A stretch of 13,397 bases of DNA from CAZWVM01 sp964637705 (lineage in GTDB: Bacteria; UBA8481): assembly GCA_964637705.1 (NCBI GenBank), contig CAZWVM010000096.1, forward strand, positions 1-13,397. Direction: 5' to 3'. Positions 1-7,335 of this stretch are shown one piece after another. The notes under the pieces are model-generated. The model searched no databases. It had not been told where the DNA came from and saw only the letters and a list, made by a program, of their open reading frames with translations. The position numbers and the translations under genes are program-made. The first letter of the stretch is position 1. Every line of letters begins with the position of its first letter.

Positions 1-112
1 CAGCATGGGGCCGGACAAGCAGTCGACGCCGAACATCCGCTCCACGCCCGGCGCCAACGACGTGATCTTCGCGAACGACGGAGGGTTCATCGATGTCGCC
101 TCGAAGTACTGA
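1..112 (+). CDS. GspG-like pseudopilin / prepilin-type protein, C-terminal end (partial)
   Basis: Only the last 36 codons are present; the first full codon begins at position 2 and the TGA is at 110-112. The tail reads SMGPDK, then STPNIRSTPG, then NDVIFANDGGF. The S-x-GPD segment followed by an N-D and a short G-rich end resembles the C-terminus of type II secretion major pseudopilins (GspG) and related type IV pilin-like proteins, where this part forms the calcium-binding or D-region loop. The prepilin signal and N-terminal helix lie outside the window, so the family call rests on this short stretch. The next gene starts inside this one (ATG at 93, 20 bp overlap). That implies translational coupling and suggests the following regulators serve a pilus or secretion function. 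A different secreted protein with a similar tail is possible. Confidence 0.6.
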   Translation, partial: SMGPDKQSTPNIRSTPGANDVIFANDGGFIDVASKY

Positions 113-1856
113 ATCCGCGCCCGCTCTTTCGACGGGCGTCGCGACCCGGGGGAGCCTCCCGCCCGAACCCTCCCTGGACATCCTGGGATCACGCCTGGGA
201 CGCAAGCTGGTCTATCGTTTTCTCTTCGTCGCCATGTTCCCCCTGACCATCTTCTGCCTGCCTCTCTACTTCCAGACGACGTCTCTTCTCGATTCCCAGG
301 CGCGTTCGACGCTCATCGGCTACTCCCAACTCGCCAAGGGGTCGCTTTTCTCCACCCTCGAGCGGGCCCGGTCGCATCTCCAGCAGCTCGACCTGTCGGG
401 CGAAGAGCTTCCGGCGGCGTCGGAGAAGGGGCCGTTCCGCCGTTTCCTTCGGCTCGACGGGAGCCTGAGACCGACGTCCGGAGCTCGTCCGCCCTGGCAG
501 GACCTCGATCCGGGACGGCGGGGATTCCTGGCCCAGGGCAAGGTCATCCTGACCCGCCCCTACCCGATCGAGGACGGGATGACCCTGGCTCTCATCATCC
601 CGACGCCGCGCGGTCCCGTCGCGGCCGAGATGGATCCCGGCGCCTTGTGGGACGTGACGCGCGCCGGACTTTATGGCCCCTACGGCAGTCTCATCGTGAT
701 CAGCGACGACGGGCGGCTTCTCGCCTCGTCCCTGGGAGGACTGAGGCCCCTCCAGGCGATCCTGCCCCGTCTGCCGGGAACGGCCCAGAGTTCGGGGGAG
801 GGGGCGTTGCCGGGCGTAGGCGAATGCCTCTGGGGCTTCAACGAGTTCTGGCTGGAGGGGGCGTTCGGCGGAGAACGCTGGGGACTCCTGACCGTTCAGA
901 CGCGCCAGGGGGTCTTCGAGCTGCCGATCCTCTTGATGAAGTCCCTTCTCGTCCTCCTGGGCATCGCCTTCTGCGCGATCGTGATCCTCTCCTTCCGCTA
1001 CGGGCGCGAGATCCTGGCCCCGATCGTGGAGCTGGCGCGGGCGACGCGCGAGGTCTCCTGGGAGGGGAAGAGCCGGATCCGCAGCATCGCCGACGACGAG
1101 CTCGGCGACCTGGCGCGCTCCTTCAACGAGATGACGGAGCGCTTGAGGGAGACGCACGAGGAGAGCGTGCGACTGACGCGGGAGGCGATGGTGGGGCGCC
1201 TGGCCGCGATGGTCGCGCACCAGGTGAACACGCCGCTCGCGGCGATGAAGTTGAAGCTGGAACTCCTCGAGGAGCGGGCGCCGGCGCAGAAGGAGGCCCT
1301 GCGCGTGGTGGCCGGCCAGGTGACGCGGATCGAGACGACGGTGAAAGCGCTCCTCGGCTTCGCCAAGCTCCGGAATCGGCCGGGCGCGAAGACGCGCGTG
1401 AACGAGATGACGCGGAACGTGGAGGCGCTCTTCCGCGACTCCTTCGAGTCGCGCGGCTTCGTGCTCGAGGTCGATCTGCCCCTCGAGGAGGCTTTCATCG
1501 CCTGCTCGTCCGATGACCTGCAGGAACTCCTCGTCAACCTCCTGGAGAACGCCCTCGACGCCTGCTCTCAGGCGGGTGAAAGGGAGGACAGGAAGCCGCG
1601 GGGCGCGCGAATCGCGGTGGAAGCGCGCGGGGACGGCGTCGTCGTGAGGGTCGAGGACGACGGAGTCGGCCTGCCGGCCGAGGTGCAGAAGATCTTCGAC
1701 CCGTTCTTCACCTCGAAGATCCACGGCACGGGCCTGGGACTGGCCATCTGCCGCCGCATCTGCGAGACTGTGGGCGGGGAGATCCGCGCCGAGAACCGGT
1801 CGGGCGGAGGCTCCCGTTTCGAGGTGCGCCTGCCGCTCGAACCGACAGCGGCGTGA
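93..1856 (+). CDS. membrane sensor histidine kinase (Cache-like sensor, HAMP, HisKA, HATPase)
   Basis: This 587-residue kinase should sense an extracytoplasmic signal and phosphorylate a response regulator, most simply the one encoded next. Transmembrane segments lie at about 41-60 and 280-301. They flank a sensor region of about 220 residues that looks Cache-like (a segment reading SLIVISDDGRLLASS), an inference from pattern. A HAMP linker follows at about 302-355. The H-box has His376 in AHQVNTPL, the N-box has Asn486 in LLENALDAC, G1 is DDGVG at 522-526 and G2 is GTGLGL at 545-550, so the catalytic core is intact. The residue after the phospho-His is Gln rather than the usual Glu/Asp, a variant also known in FleS-type kinases. 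The ATG at 93 is chosen because GGAGGG at 80-85 sits 7 nt upstream. It begins inside the pilin gene and ends 10 bp before the receiver gene. Overall type is NtrB/PilS/FleS-like. Confidence 0.93.
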   Translation: MSPRSTESAPALSTGVATRGSLPPEPSLDILGSRLGRKLVYRFLFVAMFPLTIFCLPLYFQTTSLLDSQARSTLIGYSQLAKGSLFSTLERARSHLQQLDLSGEELPAASEKGPFRRFLRLDGSLRPTSGARPPWQDLDPGRRGFLAQGKVILTRPYPIEDGMTLALIIPTPRGPVAAEMDPGALWDVTRAGLYGPYGSLIVISDDGRLLASSLGGLRPLQAILPRLPGTAQSSGEGALPGVGECLWGFNEFWLEGAFGGERWGLLTVQTRQGVFELPILLMKSLLVLLGIAFCAIVILSFRYGREILAPIVELARATREVSWEGKSRIRSIADDELGDLARSFNEMTERLRETHEESVRLTREAMVGRLAAMVAHQVNTPLAAMKLKLELLEERAPAQKEALRVVAGQVTRIETTVKALLGFAKLRNRPGAKTRVNEMTRNVEALFRDSFESRGFVLEVDLPLEEAFIACSSDDLQELLVNLLENALDACSQAGEREDRKPRGARIAVEARGDGVVVRVEDDGVGLPAEVQKIFDPFFTSKIHGTGLGLAICRRICETVGGEIRAENRSGGGSRFEVRLPLEPTAA

Positions 1857-1866
1857 GGGAGGCCGT

Positions 1867-2721
1867 GTGACGGAGGAAACGAAACAGGCGGGTGCGGATC
1901 GCCGCGTGCTCGTCGTGGAGGATGACGCGACGCTTCGCGAAGGACTGGTCGAAGCGCTGACGCTCAGGAACTGGAACGTGGCGTGGGCTGTGGACGGAGA
2001 GGACGCGCTCTCGACCTTCCGCGCCGAGCCCTGCGACGTGGTCCTGACCGATATCGTCATGCCCGGCCTCGACGGACTGCACCTGGTGGAGAGGATCCGC
2101 GAGTTCGACTACGAGACGCCGATCGTCATCCTGACGGGATACGCGACCTACGACTACAGCGTGAGGGCCTTGCGGGCGGGCGCGAACGACTTCGTGACGA
2201 AGCCCTTCGAGACGAAGGCCCTGGTGGCGACATTGGAGCGGGCCCTCGCCCTCTCTCGCACAGGGTCCCCCGCGGGGCCGCCGGGCCCGGGATCGCGCTA
2301 TGCCTTCGAGACGACGCTGCCCTGCTCCTTTCTCGCTTCGCCCGCGGCCGAGGCCGCCCTGCAGGAGATCGCGCACCGCGTCGACGGGCTCTGCCGCGTC
2401 GCCGGATACTCCCGCCGCCGGCTCGCGATCCACCGGGCGGTCGAGGAGGCCCTGGCGCACATTCACCGGCAGGCGGTCGAAGAGGGCCGCCGCGGCCGCC
2501 GGAGCGACGGCAGCGTGGGCCTGGACCTGTCGGCCGACCGTTCGTCCTGCGTGATCTCGATCCAGGGTCCGCCCGGCATGATCAGGCCGGAGCGCCTCGA
2601 GGGAGACGGCGGCGAAGACCGTGCCGCCCTTCTCCGTTCCTTCTGCGACCGGGTCACGGCGGCACCGGACGGGAGCCGACTGGAAATGTCCTTCCTGCGC
2701 CCGGGCGGCGGCGACGCCTAG
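1867..2721 (+). CDS. response regulator: intact receiver plus degenerate RsbW-like ATPase domain
   Basis: This 284-residue protein has an N-terminal receiver (about 12-130) with all key residues: acidic Glu18-Asp19-Asp20, phospho-acceptor Asp62 in LTDIVMPG, Thr90 and Lys112. The remaining residues (about 145-280) follow the layout of RsbW/SpoIIAB-type anti-sigma kinases (HATPase_c_2): a strand, a long helix, then EEALAHIHRQA where those proteins have E-A-x-x-N-A-x-x-H. The N-box Asn is replaced by His198, the G1 Asp by Gln233 (IQGPPG), and no glycine-rich G2 loop is visible. This half is therefore probably not an active ATPase and may be a protein-binding module; that is inference. No DNA-binding domain is seen. 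The start is GTG at 1867 with GGGAGG at 1857-1862. The stop codon abuts the next ATG with no gap. It is the likely target of the upstream kinase and may act on the downstream sigma-54 activator. Confidence 0.88.
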   Translation: MTEETKQAGADRRVLVVEDDATLREGLVEALTLRNWNVAWAVDGEDALSTFRAEPCDVVLTDIVMPGLDGLHLVERIREFDYETPIVILTGYATYDYSVRALRAGANDFVTKPFETKALVATLERALALSRTGSPAGPPGPGSRYAFETTLPCSFLASPAAEAALQEIAHRVDGLCRVAGYSRRRLAIHRAVEEALAHIHRQAVEEGRRGRRSDGSVGLDLSADRSSCVISIQGPPGMIRPERLEGDGGEDRAALLRSFCDRVTAAPDGSRLEMSFLRPGGGDA

Positions 2722-4110
2722 ATGCCGCGGGCCGTCGTCCACCTCGTCGAGCCGGACGCAACGCTGCGCTCGACCTTCGAGGAGCATCTCTCTTCCGCCT
2801 CGTACAAGGTGCGCGCCTTCGGGTCCTTCCCGGCTTTCGAATCCTTTCGCGAGACGGCCATGGCGGGCCCGGACCTCGTGATCGCTCCCGTCGACCTGCC
2901 CGACGTTCCGCCGGAGGCGGTGATCGAAGCCGTCAAGGACGAGGCGGCGGTCATCTTCACCGGCCCGGGCGGTTCCCGCCCCGACGTCCCGGCGCGGGCG
3001 CTGGAACTGATGAGGCTCGGCGCGGCCGATTATCTTGCGCGTCCCGTCGATGTGGCCGCGCTCCTGGGCGCCGTCGAGAAGGCCCTGCGCGTTCGCGCCC
3101 TCGAGCGGAGGGTGCGGAGCCTCTCCGACCGGGTTTCCGACATCACGGGCGAGTCGAGCGGCATCGTCGGGCGCTCGGCGGCCATCGACGCGGTGAGGAG
3201 GGATATCGCGCGCGCGGCGCGCGGGCCGCTGCCCGTTCTCGTGCTGGGGGAGACGGGCGTGGGAAAGGAACTGGTCGCGCGGGAGATACACCGGTTGTCG
3301 GGTCGCGACGGCGAGTTCGTGGCGATCAACGCGGCCGGGCTGGGCGAGAATCTCTTCGAGACGGAGCTCTTCGGCTACGAGCCCGGGGCCTTCACGGGCG
3401 CGCGAGGCCGCAAGGTGGGCCTCGTGGAGACCGCGCACCGCGGGACGCTCCTTCTCGACGAGATCGGCGAGATGCCGGCGGCCGTGCAGGCGCGCGTGTT
3501 GCGCTTTCTCGACGACAGCCGTTTCCGGCGCGTCGGGGGTTTGAAGGAGATCGAAGCGGACGTGCGGGTGATCGCGGCGACGAATCGCGCGGTGGACGCG
3601 GCCGGAGGTCCCCCTGCGGAGGCCGCACGCGGCGATTTCCGCAGCGACCTCTACTTCCGGCTCTCGGCCTTCACGATCCGCGTGCCCCCCCTCGCGGAGC
3701 GGCGCGATGACGTGGCGGACCTGGCCCGGCACTTCCTCGCCCACTTCGCGCGGCGCCACGGCCTCGGCGACCGCCGCTTCTCCGAGGCCGCCCTCGCGTG
3801 CCTCGCGGCGCAGGCATGGCCGGGGAACGTGCGGGAGCTGAAGAACGCGGTCGAGCGACTCGCCGTCACGCTTTCGGATCTCGAGACGATCGACGAGCGG
3901 GACGTCGAGCCGTTTCTCACCCGCCCCGCATCGCCTCCGACGGGAGGCTCCTACCAGGAGCAGCGTCGAAGATGCCTCGATGACTTCGACCGCGCCTACC
4001 TCTCGCGGCTCCTGGAGCGACACATGCGCAATATCTCGGCCGCCGCGCGTGAGATCGGGCTGGACCGCAAGACGCTGTCGCAGCGCCTGAAGGAACTCGA
4101 CCTCAAGTAG
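2722..4110 (+). CDS. sigma-54-dependent transcriptional activator with a pseudo-receiver
   Basis: This 462-residue NtrC-type enhancer-binding protein remodels sigma-54 RNA polymerase by ATP hydrolysis. The AAA+ domain (about 148-385) has Walker A GETGVGKE at 176-183, the sigma-54 contact loop GAFTGA at 222-227, Walker B LLLDE ending at Asp246-Glu247, and the RSDLYFRL segment with arginine-finger residues. A Fis-type helix-turn-helix closes the protein (NISAAAREIGLDRKTLSQRL). The N-terminal domain (1-125) has a receiver fold pattern but is degenerate. The phospho-acceptor position is Pro56 (IAPVDLP where the family has LTDIVMP), the conserved Lys is Arg107, and one acidic-pocket residue is Pro11. 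It should therefore not be controlled by its own phosphorylation. It begins directly after the preceding TAG, so co-translation with the intact receiver protein is likely. Targets are unknown; the pilin genes are the obvious candidates. It ends 13 bp from a convergent gene. Confidence 0.95.
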   Translation: MPRAVVHLVEPDATLRSTFEEHLSSASYKVRAFGSFPAFESFRETAMAGPDLVIAPVDLPDVPPEAVIEAVKDEAAVIFTGPGGSRPDVPARALELMRLGAADYLARPVDVAALLGAVEKALRVRALERRVRSLSDRVSDITGESSGIVGRSAAIDAVRRDIARAARGPLPVLVLGETGVGKELVAREIHRLSGRDGEFVAINAAGLGENLFETELFGYEPGAFTGARGRKVGLVETAHRGTLLLDEIGEMPAAVQARVLRFLDDSRFRRVGGLKEIEADVRVIAATNRAVDAAGGPPAEAARGDFRSDLYFRLSAFTIRVPPLAERRDDVADLARHFLAHFARRHGLGDRRFSEAALACLAAQAWPGNVRELKNAVERLAVTLSDLETIDERDVEPFLTRPASPPTGGSYQEQRRRCLDDFDRAYLSRLLERHMRNISAAAREIGLDRKTLSQRLKELDLK

Positions 4111-4123
4111 AACCGCCGCGCCG

Positions 4124-4789
4124 TCAGCGCCGCCGCAAGGCCTCTTCCACGCGGGGCAGCAGGTTCTCCGCGATCCGGCGGTGCCCCTCCTCGTTCGGGT
4201 GGATCCCGTCCGCCTGGTTCATCGCGGGCACGGCGGCGACGCCATCGAGCGGGAAGGGGGCGAAGACCGCGTCGTGCCGCTCGGCGATTTCCGGGTAGAG
4301 CGACTCGAACCCGCGCGCGTAGAAGGGCCCCAGGTTCGTGAAGGTCTTCATCCCGCAGAGCACGGCAACGGCCCCTTTCGCGCGAACGGACTCCAGGATC
4401 GCGTCGAGGTTGCGTTCGATCTCGTCGAGCTTCTTTCCGCGGAAGGTGTCGTTCGCGCCGAGCAGGATGATCACGATGCGCGCGCCGGGCGGCACGCTGA
4501 AATCCACGCGGGAGAGGGCGTCCGAGGTCGTGTTGCCGCTGACGCCCGCGTTGGCGATGCGGACGTCCCAGCCCCGGGATCGCAGGGCGGATTCCAGGAC
4601 GGCCGGCCAGGCCGCCTCGTCCGGGTCCTCGATTCCCAGGCCGGAAGTGAGGCTGTCGCCGAAGGCGACGATGAGGGTCGGTTCGCCCGGGGTCTTGGGA
4701 GGGGCTCCCGGGGGAGCGGGCGCGGACGGGCGTCCGCACGACGTGACGGCGAGGGCGAGGACGAGGAGGAAGGCGACGGTCCTACTCAT
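4124..4789 (-). CDS. tesA: SGNH/GDSL hydrolase lipoprotein, TesA-like (arylesterase/lysophospholipase)
   Basis: This 221-residue enzyme should hydrolyse ester or thioester bonds of lipids or aryl esters at the cell envelope. The SGNH blocks are complete: Ser46 in FGDSL, Gly82 in NAGVSGNTT, Asn113 in GANDTF, and Asp194/His197 in DGIHPNEEGH. The N-terminus is a lipoprotein signal: two basic-side residues, a hydrophobic run, and the lipobox VTSC with Cys18. A Pro/Ala-rich linker (about 19-37) precedes the catalytic domain. The ATG at 4789 is preferred over the longer upstream frame because it gives this signal. It overlaps the permease gene by 8 bp (ATGAGTAG). E. coli TesA is a soluble periplasmic protein, so membrane anchoring here is notable. 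The gene order ATPase-permease-hydrolase matches the known ybbA-ybbP-tesA association, which supports the family assignment. The true substrate cannot be told from sequence. Confidence 0.92.
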   Translation of the reverse strand: MSRTVAFLLVLALAVTSCGRPSAPAPPGAPPKTPGEPTLIVAFGDSLTSGLGIEDPDEAAWPAVLESALRSRGWDVRIANAGVSGNTTSDALSRVDFSVPPGARIVIILLGANDTFRGKKLDEIERNLDAILESVRAKGAVAVLCGMKTFTNLGPFYARGFESLYPEIAERHDAVFAPFPLDGVAAVPAMNQADGIHPNEEGHRRIAENLLPRVEEALRRR

Positions 4790-7313
4790 GGCGAAGCACC
4801 TCCATGGGGCGCACCGAGAGGGTGAGGGCCGAGGCCGCGAGCCCGGAGAGAGCGGTGACGACCGTGAAGAGCGCGAGAAACGGCAGAGTTCCCGTCCACC
4901 AGGGGTCCCAGTCGCTGCCGAGGCCGTGGTGCATGACGGCCCAGGTGAGGGCGAGCGAGACGGCTCCGGCCGCGATCGACGCGGCGACGCCGGATCCGAG
5001 ATGCTCGAGGAGGAAGACGGCGAGCACGCGCCGGGGCGATGCGCCGATCGCCCGGAAGAGAACCGCCTCGCGCCGGATCTCCGCGAGGTTGACGAGAACG
5101 CCGGAGACGAGAAGGAGGAGCCCTCCGCCCAGCGCCGCGGCCGCGACCACGTTGACGGCGCGGTGGAGGCGGTCGAGAAGGAGCTCGACCTGCTCCGCGA
5201 CATCGGCGAGGTCGAAGAGGGTGACATGGGGCAGGAGGCGCGCGATCCGGCGTTCGGTCTCGGGGATCCGCGCGCGCTCCAGGTTCATGCCGCCCATCAG
5301 GGTCTGGGGGAAGGTGTCGACCAGGCCGGGGCGGAACTGGAAGTAGAAAAAGGGTTCGCGGGCGGTGCGGTTGATGGAACGGAAGGAGGTGACCGTGGCC
5401 GCGACGGTGCGCCCGAGGATGTTGACGACGATGAGGGAGCCCTGCCGGATCCCGAAGCGGTCCCGGAACTCCTCGAAGACGGAGACCTGGGGGCCGGGGA
5501 CCGCGTCATCCCACAACTCGCCGCCGCCGGAAATCCTGTCGGTCGGAAGGAGCGAATCCCCGTAGGTGAGCCCGAACTCGCGGGTCAGCCGGTCTCCGGA
5601 ACCGAACGCGTCTTCGTGCGCGTCCTGGATCTCGGCGGTCCGCACTCCGTCGACCGAGACGATGCGCCCGCGAATGAGCGGGTAGAAGCGCGTCTGCGGC
5701 GCTTCCGCGGCCTCGCGGAAGGAGTTCTCCTCGCCGGGCCTCAGGTTCATGAAGAAGACGTTGGGCGATCCGCGCGGCGCGGCGCGGACGAACTCGGACG
5801 TGACGTTGTGCCGGAGGAGGAGGATCGAGAGGATGACGGAGGCGGAGAGGCCGAGGAAGGCGACGGCGAGGGATCGGTAGGCGAAACCGTGACGCGCCTC
5901 GCGCGCGGCAAGCCGCGCCACGGTGAAGCCGGAGAGCGACGAGGCGCGGAGACCGAGGGCGAGGAGGAGCGCGGCGACGACCCAGGCGACGGCGATGGCG
6001 CCGGTCCAGGCGGCGAGGCCCCAGGCGGCGAGGGCGAAGCCTCCGACGTGGAGTCGGACGAGGAGAAGGAGCGCGGCGCCCGCGGAGAGGCCGAGGAGGA
6101 GGCGTTGGGCGCGTCCCGCGCGGGCCGGCAGGGCGGTCTCGCCCCGCAGAGCGGCGTGGGGCGGCAGCCGCGCCAGCCGCGCGAGGGCGCCGGAGGAGAA
6201 GACGAAAGCGACGAGGATGACGCTCGCGACGATGCGAAGGAAGAGGGCCGCGCCCTCGTCCGGCACGAGACCGTCGGGCAGAAGGTCCCCGAGCCCGCTC
6301 GCGACGGCGCGCCCGACGAGGAGCCCTCCCCCCGCCGCGACGAAGCCGGCGAGCAGGGAAAGAATGAGGATCCAGCCGGCGAAGACGCGGACCGGGAAGG
6401 ACGGCGGGGCGCCGATCGCGCGGGCGGCGGCGAGCGCGGGGGCCGAACGGTGGAGGAGGGCGATGAGCACCGCCGCGCCGGTCACGCCGCCCAAGGCGAG
6501 CGTCAGGAGCCCGGTGACCGAGAGGAAGAAGACCGTGTTCCTGAGGAAGCGAGTCACGCCCGCTCCCTCGTCCCGCCAGGACTCCACGCTCGCGGTCGCA
6601 TCCGCGGCGCGATCCTTCAATGCCGCGAGCGCCTGGTCGAGGTCGACGTGTTCGGGCAGGTTGAGAAAGAGGCGATGGCGGGCCCGGCTGCCCGGCGCGA
6701 GGAGCCCGGTGCGATCGAGGTCGGCGCGCGCGATGAAGACGGAGGGGGCGATGCGGAAGAAGGAGACGGCCACGTCCGTGCGCCGGCCGACGACCCCGGC
6801 GATGACGAAGGCGGTGTCTCCGAGCAGGACGGAGTCGCCCTCGGTGAGGCCGGCGAGGGCGAGAAAGCGTTCCTCGACGAGGAGGCGCCCCGAGCCCACG
6901 GCTTCCCCCAGCGACCGGCCGTCGCGCGTGTGCACGGATCCGTGGAGGGGATAGGCGGTGTCGACGGCGACGAGCGCCGCCTGCTGGACCTCGCCGTCCG
7001 CGATGCGCCGGGCCATGGTGAGCAGTTCCGTCGTCTTCGCGGACCGCGCGCCCGGCCAGGCGCGCAGGGCGTTCTCCTCGAGCGAGAGGATCGAGTTCTC
7101 GTCCGCTTCGATCCGGATATCCGCCGCCGCGATCTCGCGCGCGCGCTCGTCGAGAGAGCGCTCGAGGGCCGAGGAGAGCCCGGAGAAGGCCGCGAGCACG
7201 GAGGTCCCGAGGCCGATGGCGAGGACGAAGAGGACCGCGAAGCGGGGGGCGTGGCGGATCTCCCGCGCGGCGAAGAGGAGCGCGTTCACCGGAGCAACCC
7301 GCCCGCGGCGCAC
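4782..7313 (-). CDS. ybbP: ABC transporter permease, FtsX/MacB superfamily, YbbP-like
   Basis: This protein of about 843 residues is the membrane subunit of the ABC system with the ATPase encoded just upstream. I count about ten hydrophobic segments: one near 25-45, a central block at about 258-285, 305-331, 355-375, 404-454 (two) and 478-501, then 716-738, 763-793 and 810-831. Two large extracytoplasmic regions (about 46-255 and 502-710) separate them. That is the duplicated FtsX-domain architecture and length typical of YbbP. Each FtsX block carries the A-x-G-A-x coupling segment (AARAIGAPPSF and FRAIGASPRRV). Members of this superfamily usually do mechanotransmission or lipid/lipoprotein extraction rather than import. 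GTG at 7313 gives the longest product; GTG at 7289 (starting VNALLFAARE) is equally plausible, since neither has a good Shine-Dalgarno sequence. The 3' end overlaps the hydrolase gene, a sign of tight coupling. Confidence 0.92.
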   Translation of the reverse strand: MRRGRVAPVNALLFAAREIRHAPRFAVLFVLAIGLGTSVLAAFSGLSSALERSLDERAREIAAADIRIEADENSILSLEENALRAWPGARSAKTTELLTMARRIADGEVQQAALVAVDTAYPLHGSVHTRDGRSLGEAVGSGRLLVEERFLALAGLTEGDSVLLGDTAFVIAGVVGRRTDVAVSFFRIAPSVFIARADLDRTGLLAPGSRARHRLFLNLPEHVDLDQALAALKDRAADATASVESWRDEGAGVTRFLRNTVFFLSVTGLLTLALGGVTGAAVLIALLHRSAPALAAARAIGAPPSFPVRVFAGWILILSLLAGFVAAGGGLLVGRAVASGLGDLLPDGLVPDEGAALFLRIVASVILVAFVFSSGALARLARLPPHAALRGETALPARAGRAQRLLLGLSAGAALLLLVRLHVGGFALAAWGLAAWTGAIAVAWVVAALLLALGLRASSLSGFTVARLAAREARHGFAYRSLAVAFLGLSASVILSILLLRHNVTSEFVRAAPRGSPNVFFMNLRPGEENSFREAAEAPQTRFYPLIRGRIVSVDGVRTAEIQDAHEDAFGSGDRLTREFGLTYGDSLLPTDRISGGGELWDDAVPGPQVSVFEEFRDRFGIRQGSLIVVNILGRTVAATVTSFRSINRTAREPFFYFQFRPGLVDTFPQTLMGGMNLERARIPETERRIARLLPHVTLFDLADVAEQVELLLDRLHRAVNVVAAAALGGGLLLLVSGVLVNLAEIRREAVLFRAIGASPRRVLAVFLLEHLGSGVAASIAAGAVSLALTWAVMHHGLGSDWDPWWTGTLPFLALFTVVTALSGLAASALTLSVRPMEVLRHE

Positions 7314-7335
7314 CCGGCGGACGGGACCGCGGGGA

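Noticed and set aside
1708..4023. Long open frame of about 771 codons on the minus strand opposite the regulator genes
   Set aside because: It lies antisense to three genes with complete family motifs, its product is Arg/Gly/His-rich without recognisable domains, and such shadows are usual in GC-rich DNA.
4111..4123. Possible bidirectional terminator in the convergent gap after the sigma-54 activator
   Set aside because: The GCGCCG copies there are direct rather than inverted repeats and there is no T-run. The same is true of the 7-bp gap at 12763-12769.
4790..5227. Longer hydrolase start within the permease gene (to 5227)
   Set aside because: The extra residues are Ser/Arg/Pro-rich shadow sequence. 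The ATG at 4789 gives a proper lipoprotein signal.
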